Positions 1-8,507 are shown, counted from the first letter of the stretch. The stretch: DNA of 64,000 nt from Planctomycetota bacterium (GCA_026692905.1 JAPLNL010000032.1:21073-85072), one strand, 5' to 3'. A program made the numbers and translations. The notes: generated by a model from the letters alone, not told the origin.

Positions 1-180
1 CTTGCGGAGTCGGAAGCTCACCATCCCGATCTCCATCTAACGGGCTATCGCAACTTGGAGATCGCGATTTCAACGCACGCCATCGACGGCCTTAGTGAAA
101 ATGATTTTATCCTGGCATCCAAAATCGATTCCATAGTCACCCTCCCTCTGGGAGGGTCGAGCGTAGCGAGGGGAGGGTGA
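1..180 (+). CDS. 4a-hydroxytetrahydrobiopterin (pterin-4a-carbinolamine) dehydratase, 3' end only
   Basis: The first frame is open from the window edge to a TGA at 178-180 and gives 59 residues of a C-terminus. The visible pieces HHPDLHLTGYRN, STHAIDGLS and NDFILASKID match the conserved end of pterin-4a-carbinolamine dehydratases, where the His-His-Pro segment belongs to the active site. The family dehydrates 4a-hydroxytetrahydrobiopterin in pterin recycling and is about 100 residues long, so roughly half is outside the window. The last ~14 residues are encoded by a REP-like palindrome (137-180), so the native C-terminus has probably been replaced or extended by repeat sequence. Recognition is from motif memory, not a search. 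Confidence 0.8.
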   Translation, partial: LAESEAHHPDLHLTGYRNLEIAISTHAIDGLSENDFILASKIDSIVTLPLGGSSVARGG

Positions 181-251
181 AGTGCCAACCACAATAGCAC
201 AAGTCAGTTCACCCTCCCCGGCATCCGGCAGCCCCTCCCAGGGGCGGGTGA
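137..251. repeat. Two REP-like palindromic units
   Basis: Two units of about 44 bases (137-180 and 209-251) each begin with TCACCCTCCC and end with a GGGTGA-type complement, so each can fold into a hairpin. They lie between the dehydratase and the ABC transporter; the first unit supplies the dehydratase stop codon. The design resembles REP/BIME elements mobilised by RAYT transposases. Confidence 0.6.
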
Positions 252-311
252 CTTGTTAGATGTCCCTGAAAAACAAACCAGCCAATCACAAAATACCAGA
301 AAGATAAACGG

Positions 312-1136
312 ATGGGGCCAACGCTCCTCGAAGCAAACAGTCCGATCGCAGAATCAGCGCAGCCAATCATTTCCTGCAACGCCGTTCGGCTCGCGTTTGG
401 AACAAAGGCCAACGCGCAAACGGTCCTTAACGACCTCAGTCTCGCCGTGTACCAAGGACAGATCGTGTCGCTGCTCGGTCCAAGTGGCTGCGGCAAAAGC
501 ACGTTGCTCCGAGTCATTGCTGGTCTGATCGAAGCTGATGAGGGAAGCGTCATGGTCGACGGAGCAAAAGTTGCACGGCAAATGCCTCGTGCCGCACGCG
601 AGAAAATGTCCTTTGTCTTTCAGGAACCAGCGCTCTTGCCATGGCGAACGGTTTGGCAAAACGTCATGCTTCCCTCGCAACTGAGAGGCGTGCAACAACA
701 AACAAAAGTAAAGGATTTGGTAGAGCATCTTCTCGGACTAGTGGGTTTTCAAAGATCGGATTGGAGCAAGTTTCCGTCGCAACTTTCTGGCGGAATGAAA
801 ATGCGAGCGTCCATCGCTCGAGCCATGTCAACGCAACCGACGATTCTGTTGTTAGACGAGCCGTTTGCCGCTTTGGATGACATGTTGCGATCGAAGCTCA
901 ACGATTTGCTGCTCACGATCGCTTCGGAGCAAAAGTGCACCATGCTGTTTGTGACACACAATATCTCGGAAGCGATTTATTTGAGCGATGCGATCGCCGT
1001 CATGAGCCAAGGCCGCATTGCGGAACGGTTGAAGGTACCGTTTGCGTTTCCCCGCCAAGCAAGCTTGAGAAGCACGCCCGAGTTTGCTGCTTACTACGGT
1101 CAAGTTGCCACGTCGCTTGCGAGAGGTCACTCATGA
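312..1136 (+). CDS. ABC transporter ATP-binding protein, nitrate/sulfonate/taurine type
   Basis: A 274-residue ABC ATPase with Walker A GPSGCGKST (about 56-64), a Q-loop in FVFQEPALLPW (about 102-112), signature LSGGMKMR (about 158-165), Walker B ILLLDEP and the switch histidine in FVTHN. It would hydrolyse ATP at the inner membrane to drive import. The QEPALLPW wording and the length are typical of the SsuB/TauB/NrtD group. Its stop overlaps the start of the permease (ATGA at 1133-1136), so the two are translationally coupled. No periplasmic binding protein gene is present in the window, so the substrate (sulfonate, nitrate, pyrimidine precursor or other) cannot be assigned. Confidence 0.9.
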   Translation: MGPTLLEANSPIAESAQPIISCNAVRLAFGTKANAQTVLNDLSLAVYQGQIVSLLGPSGCGKSTLLRVIAGLIEADEGSVMVDGAKVARQMPRAAREKMSFVFQEPALLPWRTVWQNVMLPSQLRGVQQQTKVKDLVEHLLGLVGFQRSDWSKFPSQLSGGMKMRASIARAMSTQPTILLLDEPFAALDDMLRSKLNDLLLTIASEQKCTMLFVTHNISEAIYLSDAIAVMSQGRIAERLKVPFAFPRQASLRSTPEFAAYYGQVATSLARGHS

Positions 1137-1930
1137 ACTCCTCGCACGGAAAACACCTGACCAATCCAGCACCGGTGATTGTTTTTCTGTTGGTTGCGAC
1201 GATCTGGCATTTTGTTGTCGTCCTTTTCAAAATCCCACCGATCATTCTGCCCGGTCCCATCGCGGTTGCAAACGCACTTTGGCAAGAACGGATGGTGCTT
1301 CTGAAGGCGAGCTGGATAACTCTCCAGGCTGCTGCCGTCGGGCTGCTATGCAGTGCAATCTTCGGCAGCTTGATCGCAGTCGTGTTCAGTCAGTCATCAT
1401 TATTGCGGATCGCGTTGTATCCCTACGTGATTTTTTTGCAAACGGTACCCATCGTTGCCATCGCTCCACTATTAATCATATGGTCAGGGAACAATTTTCG
1501 AACCATTGTGCTGGTAGCAACCATCATCAGCATCTTTCCCGTGATCGCCAACGTAACCAGTGGGCTGCTTTCCATCAATGAAAATTTGCGAGAGCTGTTT
1601 CAAATGCAGTCGGCTTCGCGATGGCAAACACTGACCAAGCTTCGCATTCCTGCGGCCATTCCGCAGTTGGTACTTGGATTGAGGGTCAGTTCGGGCTTGT
1701 CGGTCATCGGTGCGATTGTGGCTGAGTTCTTTGTAGGAAACAGCGGCGAGTACGATGGGTTAGGAACGATCATGACATCTCGACAAGCAAACCTGAAAAC
1801 GGCGGAGTTGATTGCCGCGTTGATGGCCTGTACTTGCCTCGGAATTATTCTCTTCGGGCTGGTCAATCTATTGAGCGCAACGCTCTTGCGACGCTGGACT
1901 CGCCACTCGGGCTTCGAATCGGATAAGTAG
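1133..1930 (+). CDS. ABC transporter permease, SsuC/TauC-like
   Basis: The open frame extends upstream to 935, but the coding start is best placed at the ATG at 1133, which overlaps the ATPase stop by 4 bases and leaves a 265-residue protein of family length. The first hydrophobic segment follows at once (PVIVFLLVATIWHFVVVLF), then several more membrane segments. The cytoplasmic EAA-type loop that docks onto the ATPase is visible in the stretch around SASRWQTLTKLRIPAAIP. It forms the membrane channel partner of the preceding ATPase in a binding-protein-dependent importer. Substrate is unknown. Confidence 0.88.
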   Translation: MNSSHGKHLTNPAPVIVFLLVATIWHFVVVLFKIPPIILPGPIAVANALWQERMVLLKASWITLQAAAVGLLCSAIFGSLIAVVFSQSSLLRIALYPYVIFLQTVPIVAIAPLLIIWSGNNFRTIVLVATIISIFPVIANVTSGLLSINENLRELFQMQSASRWQTLTKLRIPAAIPQLVLGLRVSSGLSVIGAIVAEFFVGNSGEYDGLGTIMTSRQANLKTAELIAALMACTCLGIILFGLVNLLSATLLRRWTRHSGFESDK

Positions 1931-2138
1931 TTCGCAATTAGACCCTTTCTGTTCAAAAATCGCATTTCGATCCACTTCGCAGATAATGCTAGTCGCCGCT
2001 GGATTTTCGATCGCAACACTCATTTACAAATGGGTGCGATGCGTTTTTGCGTAGTGTATTGCTAGCGAGGCGATTGCCTGTTGGGGCTTAGTTCAATACC
2101 GGTTATGTTGGTAGCTTTGCACGTTCAGTTACGCAAGG

Positions 2139-2480
2139 ATGCGACAATTGCCGGGAGCTTATCAATTGCCTAACGGAGATTTTGTAAATTCGCCTGACCA
2201 GATGCTTGGACTGTTTATCGGCGAGTTGACTCGCAGTTTTCAGCCCTGGTTGGATCGTCTCAAAGCAGATCCTCAATCTCTATGCGAGTTGGAACGTGAA
2301 GTTTCTGCGTGTTGTACTCGGGGAGCTGGAATGATCGTCGTTGGCCTGATGGCCGCAGTTCATGCGTCTGATCAGTTCGTGCAAGAAGCCCAACGAATAC
2401 GTAAGAACTACGCTTATCCGTTGAGCTCGGGCCGCGAAAGGAAGATCTCAGTTCAGATGCTCGGCGGCTTCGTAATTTCC
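2139..2480 (+). pseudogene. N-terminal fragment of a transposase-like protein
   Basis: From an ATG at 2139 about 114 residues look like a normal globular protein (starting RQLPGAYQLPNGDFVN, ending near GRERKISVQMLGG) before running without a stop into a short tandem repeat and then a different gene. The style, charge and position next to a transposase gene suggest the N-terminal part of an insertion-sequence transposase (an ISKra4-type element is a guess) cut off by a rearrangement. I do not recognise the family firmly. Confidence 0.4.
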
Positions 2481-2489
2481 ATCGTCCCA

Positions 2490-2538
2490 TCTCCCATGTC
2501 TCCCATGGTCTCCCATGTCTCCCATGGGGTCTCCCATG
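2490..2538. repeat. Short tandem repeat, five TCTCCCATG units
   Basis: Five copies of the 9-mer TCTCCCATG start at 2490, 2499, 2509, 2518 and 2530 with 0-3 bases between them. They sit exactly where the transposase-like fragment stops looking like protein and about 110 bases upstream of the RAYT start. They may mark the recombination junction. Confidence 0.85.
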
Positions 2539-2645
2539 GGGCCATCCATCTATGCTTGCCGACGGACCTTCATTTTGCTAGAATTTGTGGGCGGTCTTGT
2601 GGCGTTGTATTTTTCGTTTGGCATTTTCGGCAAGGGGGTCTGTCC

Positions 2646-3761
2646 ATGGCTAGGCAGAATCGTCGCGATATCTTTGATCCGAATGAAGTTGGTTGCTTCC
2701 ATACCGTTCAGAGGACGGTTCGTCGGGCTTGGCTCTGTGGCTCCGATCCGCTTTCCGGCAAATCCTTTGAACATCGACGGACTTGGATCCAGAATCGTCT
2801 GCAAGAACTCGCAGCTAGCTTTGGGATAGACTGTTTGTCCTTTGCGGTGATGGTTAACCATATTCACGTGATTTTACGCAACCGGCCAGATATTGTTGCT
2901 GGTTGGTCTGACGAGGAAGTTGCTAAGCGTTGGTGGCAGCTGTTTCCGCTTCGGAAGAACAAGGACAAGAGCCCGGCTGTTCCCACGGAGAGTGAGCTCA
3001 AATTGTGGATGACTCCTGCTCGCAACAAGCAATTGCGGAGCCGATTGAGTGACATTTCTTGGTGGATGCGTGCCTTGGCCGAGCCGATTGCGCGACGAAG
3101 TAACATCGAGGATAAATGCACGGGTCGATTCTGGGAGGGGCGATACAAATGCCAGAAATTGGCTGACGAAACGGCGATTTTGGCTTGTTCTGCATATGTG
3201 GATTTGAATCCCGTGCGAGCGGGAGTGGCTGAGGTGCCAGAGAAGAGTCAGTACACTTCGGTGTACGAACGTGTTGCGGCGCAGAAGGCTGCTCAAAAAG
3301 AACGGGCACGAGCGAAGCTCCGTAAACGACGTGGAGGCCGAACGAGTTCTGCTGGTGCAGGCGCAGGGCAGACGAGCTTTGTACGAAGCGACGCTTGGTT
3401 GACGCCGCTGACGATCGACGAACGATCGACTGCTTACAAAGGTGCAATGCCAAGCAAGAGCGGGAAGCGGGCTAGCGACAAAGGGTTTCTTGGAATCAGT
3501 TTTGAGTTGTATTTGAAGCTGCTGGATTGGACTGGCAGGCAAATACGTCGAGACCACAAGAAGGGTCGCATTCCGGCCGACTTGGCACCGATAATGGAAC
3601 GAGTAGGTTTGTCAGGAGAGTTATGGTGCGACTTGGTAAAGCGATTTGGTAAGATCTTTAAACGCGTAGCGGGCAAGCCGGAGTCGTTGGCACAAGAAGC
3701 GAGTCTTAGAGGGCGAACCGGCTATCGAACGGGCAGTTCGCCGTTGCCGAGTGCTGGCTAG
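2646..3761 (+). CDS. REP-associated tyrosine transposase (RAYT, Y1/HUH family)
   Basis: The frame is continuous with the upstream fragment, but an AAGGGGG Shine-Dalgarno at 2632-2638 lies 7 bases before the ATG at 2646, giving a 371-residue protein. It has the HUH metal-binding motif (H72-I-H74 in VNHIHVIL), the RAYT signature GRFWEGRYK, and Y184 in AYVDLNPVRAG as the likely catalytic tyrosine. These enzymes cut single-stranded DNA at REP palindromes and are the accepted movers of REP/BIME elements. The C-terminal third is rich in Arg/Lys and fits DNA binding. Several palindrome families in this window are candidate substrates; none flanks the gene closely. Confidence 0.88.
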   Translation: MARQNRRDIFDPNEVGCFHTVQRTVRRAWLCGSDPLSGKSFEHRRTWIQNRLQELAASFGIDCLSFAVMVNHIHVILRNRPDIVAGWSDEEVAKRWWQLFPLRKNKDKSPAVPTESELKLWMTPARNKQLRSRLSDISWWMRALAEPIARRSNIEDKCTGRFWEGRYKCQKLADETAILACSAYVDLNPVRAGVAEVPEKSQYTSVYERVAAQKAAQKERARAKLRKRRGGRTSSAGAGAGQTSFVRSDAWLTPLTIDERSTAYKGAMPSKSGKRASDKGFLGISFELYLKLLDWTGRQIRRDHKKGRIPADLAPIMERVGLSGELWCDLVKRFGKIFKRVAGKPESLAQEASLRGRTGYRTGSSPLPSAG

Positions 3762-3941
3762 CGATTCGTTGGCTTGCGAGATTTCACAATCACATGTTGG
3801 TTGATGCCATCGACGGTGCTTCGTTGGCATTTCTATTTCTTTTTCGGAGATTTGCTAATCCGAAGTTAGTGTCTTTTTGAAATGCAATAGCTGGCGTTCC
3901 AACATTCTCATTTTGCAACGATGTTAATACAATGACCAAAT

Positions 3942-4370
3942 AGCTGGGTGGCCCCATCATTTTTCCATTGCCAGCGAAATCGGTGTGAGTCGCCTGGTGA
4001 CCTGCTAAGTCATAAGTGTAGGACTCGGAAGCACCCTCTGCTGTTCCAGGAGAAACGATATGTGTTGCGACTTTGCCGCGACCATTGTACGTCCACTGCT
4101 CGCGAGCTTTTTGGAAGCCGTTGGTATCGGTCGAGTCGAAGTAACGCGGAGGCCGAACTTCGGTAACTTGGCTGGCGGCGTTATAGACAGAGCTGGGTGG
4201 CCCCATCATTGTGCCCCACGCTGCACGCTGGCGTAGCTGGGTGGCCCCAACATTGGCAAGAAATAGCTGGGTGGCCCCAGCATTGGGCCGGCCCCAGCAT
4301 TGGGCCGCTGGGTGGCCCCAGCATTGGGCCGCGCCAGCATTGGGCCCCGGTGGCCCCAGCATTGGGCCCC
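3942..4370. repeat. Array of GC-rich hairpin repeats (AGCTGGGTGGCCCCA core) around a gene fragment
   Basis: Full copies of AGCTGGGTGGCCCCA followed by TCATT, ACATT or GCATT start at 3942, 4191, 4235, 4265 and 4307 (the last one base shorter). Partial copies of GGCCCCAGCATTGGGCC lie at about 4290-4306, 4331-4348 and 4349-4370. The later copies are near-palindromic (GGCCC against GGGCC). Copies at 3942 and 4191 flank an RHS-like fragment as direct repeats, and the others are packed nearly head to tail. Spacing is irregular, so this is not a CRISPR. Confidence 0.85.
3965..4190 (-). pseudogene. RHS/YD-repeat protein fragment
   Basis: Read on the minus strand the segment gives about 75 residues in the style of an RHS/YD-repeat toxin-delivery protein, including SVYNAASQVTEVRPP, WTYNGRGKVATHIVSP and YTYDLAGHQATHTDFAGNG (Y-x-Y-D and Y-N-x-x-x-Q-V are typical YD-repeat phrases). 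It has no start or stop of its own and is bounded on both sides by the same 20-base repeat. It is a relic of a longer gene or a cassette carried by the repeats, not a working gene. Confidence 0.65.
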
Positions 4371-4520
4371 GAGTCTGATCATTCGGATAAGCAGCAATGC
4401 CACAACGCCAAATGTGGAACACTAATTCGCACTAATCTTCACTAATCAGGGAGAATGGTTACCGTCCTAAATTAGTGTCAATTAGTAAAGACTCGTGTTC
4501 CTCAGTTGCTCATTTAACAG

Positions 4521-4901
4521 ATGCCGTTGCTTTCAATTGCTCAAGAAGATCGAAAACCGATGCATATTGTTGGTAAAGATTTTTTGCAGTCGTGTCTTGC
4601 CGAGGAAGGCTACTTCCTGAAACTGATCCTCAATGAACACGCCGCGCATTTCTTCCCGTATACCACGGAGCATTCTGACGCAACTCTACGCGGCTTGCGC
4701 TATCAACATGAGTCCCTCGGAAATGCGGTTGCAGCGACTATCAAGCCAGCCCAAATAAACATTCGAAGACATTTGGCTTTTTCAGCAGAACGCATGAAGG
4801 CGATCGTAGAACGGCTCGAAACCGCGATGGGGAACTCTCCGGCCGGGAAGTCCTTTGACGTGCTCTATGGCACCGAGTATCTGAATTCCATAACGCTGTA
4901 G
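4521..4901 (+). CDS. Hypothetical small protein
   Basis: An open frame of 126 residues; an internal ATG at 4560 (MHIVGKDFLQ) is a good alternative start and would give 113 residues. The composition is balanced (LAEEGYFLKLILNEHAAHF, RMKAIVERLETAMG), with predicted helices, no signal peptide and no membrane segment. I do not recognise a family. It lies alone between the repeat array and a convergent isomerase gene. No overlapping frame is more convincing, but it could also be chance. Confidence 0.4.
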   Translation: MPLLSIAQEDRKPMHIVGKDFLQSCLAEEGYFLKLILNEHAAHFFPYTTEHSDATLRGLRYQHESLGNAVAATIKPAQINIRRHLAFSAERMKAIVERLETAMGNSPAGKSFDVLYGTEYLNSITL

Positions 4902-4941
4902 CTTCATTGGAATCGAACAGGATTGAAGACAGGCTGGAAGC

Positions 4942-5757
4942 CTATCCCACATGAGCTGTCGCCGCGCGGTAGGAATCGATTGTCTTTTGTGCAGCTTGCA
5001 TAGCATCGGGTTTGGAGAAAACCTCTGCGCTTAGGTAACCAGAATAGTTGATGTTCCTCAATGCGGAAATGATCGGCGGAATGTCCAAGTGCCCGAATCC
5101 GACTGCCATGCGGTTGGTATCTGCGAAGTGCACGTGACCAATGGCATGGCCGGCACGACGAATCGAACCGGCGAGATCCGCCTCCTCGATGTTCATGTGA
5201 AAGAGATCCGCAAGCAACCGAACGTTAGGCATCCCCTCAATCAAAACAAGGCCTTGGTCAAGCGTGTTGGCTTGGTCAGTCTCGTATCGATTGAGAGGTT
5301 CGAAAAGTAGGACCTTGTCATATTGAGCCGCATGTCGTCCCAACGTTTCGAGGGCTTCGCGAAGATATGCATTCGCGGTCTCTTTTCCAACAGCTTGGCT
5401 CGATCTCCCCTGCATGGAGCCAATGATGGCGGGAGCCCCCAGCTCGGCGGCACAATCGATAATCTTTTTGATAAAGTCCACTGCGCGCTGCCGGACAATT
5501 TGATCTTCGTCCGCGAGGTGAAGCCGATGTTTCACCCAGCCCGCTCCTGTTCCAACTGCGGCAACCGACATACCCAAGTCCGCCAAAACTTTATCCAGAA
5601 ACAAATGCCGAAGACTATCCGCGTCCGGTGGAAAAATCTCGATAGCGTCAAAGCCCAGTTGCTTTGCTTGAGAGATCGCATTCTTAGCATCACCCCAAAA
5701 AACGAATGGTCCGCCTCGTGCTTCTTCGACGAGCGACAACGTTATGGCTGACTTCAT
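4942..5757 (-). CDS. Sugar phosphate isomerase/epimerase (xylose-isomerase-like TIM barrel)
   Basis: A 271-residue protein of AP-endonuclease-2/xylose-isomerase-like TIM-barrel type. Probable metal ligands are the Glu in LLFEPLNR, the Asp and His in LLADLFHMN, the His in GHVHFADTNR and the Glu in LSAEVF; this order is standard for hydroxypyruvate isomerase, tagatose epimerase and IolE/IolI relatives. It has no signal peptide, so it acts in the cytoplasm on a sugar or sugar acid that cannot be named from sequence. It is divergent from the EamA exporter (98 bases between starts). The ATG at 5757 gives the typical N-terminal MKSAITLSL strand. Confidence 0.85.
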   Translation of the reverse strand: MKSAITLSLVEEARGGPFVFWGDAKNAISQAKQLGFDAIEIFPPDADSLRHLFLDKVLADLGMSVAAVGTGAGWVKHRLHLADEDQIVRQRAVDFIKKIIDCAAELGAPAIIGSMQGRSSQAVGKETANAYLREALETLGRHAAQYDKVLLFEPLNRYETDQANTLDQGLVLIEGMPNVRLLADLFHMNIEEADLAGSIRRAGHAIGHVHFADTNRMAVGFGHLDIPPIISALRNINYSGYLSAEVFSKPDAMQAAQKTIDSYRAATAHVG

Positions 5758-5855
5758 GCGGACGAGTCTTTCACGTATTAGAGGATCGAATATTCGTCGC
5801 AGTTCCGAGAAAGGGACGAGAGGACATTTACCATATCGTGGTGTTTCTGTAGCCT

Positions 5856-6782
5856 ATGGCAAGACAGAATAACATTGAGGAGACTTTTTTGGCTTATTTA
5901 TGGATGCTGCTGGGGTCAATTTTCTTTGCGATGATGGCTTTGCTCGCCGAATCGCTCAAAGAACAGTTTAGTTACCCTTGGATCACAATGGTACGCTCTG
6001 GAGTCGCTACCGTGTTGGCGGTTGGCCTGACTTTGACAGCGGGAGTACGACTGGTCTTCCTCAAGCCAGTGACGCTTTGGGTCCGATCGCTTTCGGGCTG
6101 GGCGAGCATGATTTGTGGATTTTACGCAATGACCCACTACGACGTTGCGATTGTATTGGCCTTGAGCAACATGTATCCGCTTTGGGTAGCGATTTTGTCC
6201 TGGCCATTGCTCGGAATCCTTCCTTCCAAGAAAACATGGGTAGCGCTCGCAATCAGTTGCCTGGGGATGTGGCTTGTTTACTCAAGCAGCCTTGATGCCG
6301 CTTCTACCGAAAGCAGCCTTTCCTCTCCTGAAACGGCTATTCCAGCCGCGATCATGGCTGGCATGCTGAGCGGCGTTGCCTTGATCAATTTGCATCGAGT
6401 AAAAGATATCGACACCCGCGCAGTGGTGTCGCATTTTTCTGGCGTGGCAACGGCGTGTAGTCTGGTTGTTTGGCTCTTGATACCGGTAGCGACACCAGCT
6501 CGCCAGATCGATTTCGCAGCGTTGGCTCGGTTGATTGGCGTTGGGGTTGCGGCAACGGTGGGGCAACTTTGCTTAACGAAGGCCTTTTCAACTGGCACCC
6601 CGGCCCGAGTCAGCGTCGTTGGGCTTTCGCAAGTGGTGGTGGCAGCTTTGGTAAAGTGGTACATGGAGCAGCGGATCCCAACCATGGGAAGCATGCTTGG
6701 CATAGGCTTGGTTGTTGCATCGACCGTTTGGGTAATCCTATCGCAACCCACAAAAGAAGAGACAAATGAGCCAAAAAAATGA
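5856..6782 (+). CDS. DMT-superfamily (EamA-like) transporter
   Basis: A 308-residue protein with about ten hydrophobic segments arranged as two EamA repeats, beginning AYLWMLLGSIFFAMMALLAE and ending in a lysine-rich cytoplasmic tail (EETNEPKK). Family members export amino acids, purines or other metabolites through the inner membrane; the substrate is unknown. It starts at the ATG at 5856 and is transcribed away from the isomerase gene. An A/T-rich stretch with runs of A follows the stop, but I see no clean terminator. Confidence 0.85.
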   Translation: MARQNNIEETFLAYLWMLLGSIFFAMMALLAESLKEQFSYPWITMVRSGVATVLAVGLTLTAGVRLVFLKPVTLWVRSLSGWASMICGFYAMTHYDVAIVLALSNMYPLWVAILSWPLLGILPSKKTWVALAISCLGMWLVYSSSLDAASTESSLSSPETAIPAAIMAGMLSGVALINLHRVKDIDTRAVVSHFSGVATACSLVVWLLIPVATPARQIDFAALARLIGVGVAATVGQLCLTKAFSTGTPARVSVVGLSQVVVAALVKWYMEQRIPTMGSMLGIGLVVASTVWVILSQPTKEETNEPKK

Positions 6783-7139
6783 AAAAAGCCGAAAAAAGAG
6801 ACCCTCGAATAAATGAGTTTATGTTGATCAATGACTCTTTTCGTCCGTACCCATAATGACCACCTAATGGGGAAAGAAACAATTTGATTTTCTTTCGCCT
6901 TCTTTCGTTTTTTTCGGCAAAAAAAAGGGGACGGGACTTAAGACTTTTGGCGCTAGCTCAGTAATTGGCCTGAACCAATTGCAAAGCGAATGCCATTGGG
7001 CTTCGCCAAGAACCGCTAGTCATTTACTTCCAATTGAAAATCATCAATCCAAGCAGTGCCAGTCCCACGAAGGCCTCCAAACGCACCGGGCAAGTAGCAA
7101 AGTCATACCGACGCAATGGAATCCGCTGTGACAGCTATC
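6783..7139. other. Gene-free stretch between EamA exporter and sialidase-like gene
   Basis: About 357 bases without a convincing gene. The first 160 bases are rich in A and T tracts. The right end (7024-7134) holds the minus-strand fragment listed separately. No promoter can be named. Confidence 0.6.
7024..7134 (-). pseudogene. Possible transposase C-terminal remnant
   Basis: The minus strand just downstream of the sialidase-like gene encodes about 36 residues ending at a TAA (7024-7026), including IPLRRYDFATCPVRLEAFVG and a hydrophobic tail ending MIFNWK. The R-Y-D start followed by a hydrophobic A-F-V-x-L-A helix and a Trp resembles the C-terminus of IS5-type transposases. It is very short, so this is a suggestion only. 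Confidence 0.3.
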
Positions 7140-8255
7140 TTATTTCGGCCATTTGCCGTTGATGTATGCTTTTGGAACAATCTTCTTTGGATCAAGAACG
7201 ACATGCTTGATTTTCTTGCGATTCCATGTGTAGGTAATATGGACTAGGCCATTTCGCGTCTGGATGATTGCGGGATAACTAAACTCTTCCTTGGCAGCAT
7301 TTTCAAGCTCCAACGCAGCCTGCCAGGCCACGCCGTCCGTTGAAAGCGCAACGTTGAGCGGAGATCGATCTTTCCAGACGCCAGGCTCGGTCAGCACATG
7401 ATTGTAGACCAACAAGTGCGTTGAATCGCTGAGCGTAACGGCGTCGATACCCGAATTTGGGTTAGGCAATGTACTTGCCTGCATTTCCCCCCAAGTACGA
7501 CCGCTATCTTTGGATCGCATTTGGAAAACCGAACCTTGTTGCGTTCTACCAACTGCCAAAAGTTCCGTTCCCGCCAGTTTCAATAGACTAGGTTGAATCG
7601 CTCCAAAGGCGACGCCATCATTCAGTGCGTCCGATCTCTTCCAAGTCAGGCCATGGTCTGACGTAACCTCCATGTGCACTTGCCACGAATTCGTTGTGGG
7701 TGACTCGGTGCTACTAGGACAAAGGATATCTCCGTTGGCAAGCTCGATCGGTTTGTTCTTGATTGGCCCGAGAATCCCTTCGGGCAATTGTCGCGGCGCA
7801 GACCAAGTCTCACCTTGGTCTGCAGACTCGAGCATCAGCCCCCACCAACGTTGAGGGTCGGGCCCGGCTTTGTAGAACAAGAGCAGTGGCCCGTTCTTTG
7901 TCTGAAAGAGAACGGGGTTCCAAGTTGGGTGACGGACAATCGTGCCATCGAGTTTTTGATACTGCACTCCATTCGCGACCTCAACTGGAGCTGTCCAAGC
8001 TTGATTGATCTTTCGCGACACCCATATTCCGACGTCGGGAGCCTTTTCGTGCTGACCGCCGAACCATGCGGCCACGAGTGTCCCATCATTCGTTTCAACC
8101 ATCGTCGAAGCATGGCAACTTGGGAACGGGGCTTTGTCGTAAACAAACTCGGAAGACAAAATGGCTGATTCCTGCGCATTTGAAAAGCTGTGAAGAGGAA
8201 TTACCAAAAGGATAAATCCAATTGCTACGCACCTTGGTACGCACCGAAGTCGCAT
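7140..8255 (-). CDS. Secreted sialidase-like (BNR/Asp-box) protein
   Basis: The frame opens at 8330, but the ATG at 8255 puts a signal peptide at the N-terminus (MRLRCVPRC then VAIGFILLVIPLHSFSNA, cleavage near NAQ-ES) and gives 371 residues; 8282 is another possible start. The mature part is a six-bladed propeller of the BNR/sialidase-like family: Asp-boxes appear as SADQGETW, TSDHGLTW, SKDSGRTW and a weak STDGVAW, and the AWFGGQHEKAPDVGIW segment is typical of the planctomycete/Bacteroidetes exo-sialidase-like group. It is likely periplasmic or extracellular and may act on glycans; true sialidase activity is not proven by the sequence. Confidence 0.82.
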   Translation of the reverse strand: MRLRCVPRCVAIGFILLVIPLHSFSNAQESAILSSEFVYDKAPFPSCHASTMVETNDGTLVAAWFGGQHEKAPDVGIWVSRKINQAWTAPVEVANGVQYQKLDGTIVRHPTWNPVLFQTKNGPLLLFYKAGPDPQRWWGLMLESADQGETWSAPRQLPEGILGPIKNKPIELANGDILCPSSTESPTTNSWQVHMEVTSDHGLTWKRSDALNDGVAFGAIQPSLLKLAGTELLAVGRTQQGSVFQMRSKDSGRTWGEMQASTLPNPNSGIDAVTLSDSTHLLVYNHVLTEPGVWKDRSPLNVALSTDGVAWQAALELENAAKEEFSYPAIIQTRNGLVHITYTWNRKKIKHVVLDPKKIVPKAYINGKWPK

Positions 8256-8436
8256 GGTGAACAAACGAGAGACGAGGAACATTCGAAACTCCGACGTTGA
8301 GAGGGCATTGAAACAAAACGCGTACTTCAATCAGTGCGTTACTTTAGCTCAACAGTATCTGCTTCGCCATCGGCTTCTGCTTGGCATAGGCCGTGGACAA
8401 GATTGTCTACCTGCTTGCGAATACTTTGAAGCATTT

Positions 8437-8507
8437 TGTAGCGAAACTCGTCAAGAGTTTCGGTGGTTTAGGCGATGCAACCGAAAGTCTTGACGACTTT
8501 CGCTACA
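8437..8507. repeat. Large REP-like inverted repeat
   Basis: Two 28-base arms (8437-8464 and 8480-8507) pair across a 15-base loop. The outer parts read TGTAGCGAAA and TTTCGCTACA. Inside each arm there is a second self-complementary segment (CGAAACTC with GAGTTTCG; CGAAAGTC with GACTTTCG), so the element can fold as one long hairpin or two small ones, as BIMEs do. Confidence 0.8.

Noticed and set aside
209..553. Minus-strand frame over the repeat and the ATPase start
   Set aside because: It is antisense to the clear ABC ATPase and to the palindromic repeats, with no own features.
935..1132. Upstream extension of the permease frame
   Set aside because: It overlaps the ATPase coding region by about 200 bases; the 4-base ATGA overlap at 1133 gives a standard permease.
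3942..4370. Possible CRISPR array
   Set aside because: The repeats are GC-rich hairpins with spacings of about 30 to 230 bases, several copies are partial, and no cas-like gene is near; the long spacer is a gene fragment.
4197..4445. Open frames on both strands across the repeat array (products rich in G, P, A and W)
   Set aside because: They are translations of the short GC-rich repeat and contain no independent protein features.
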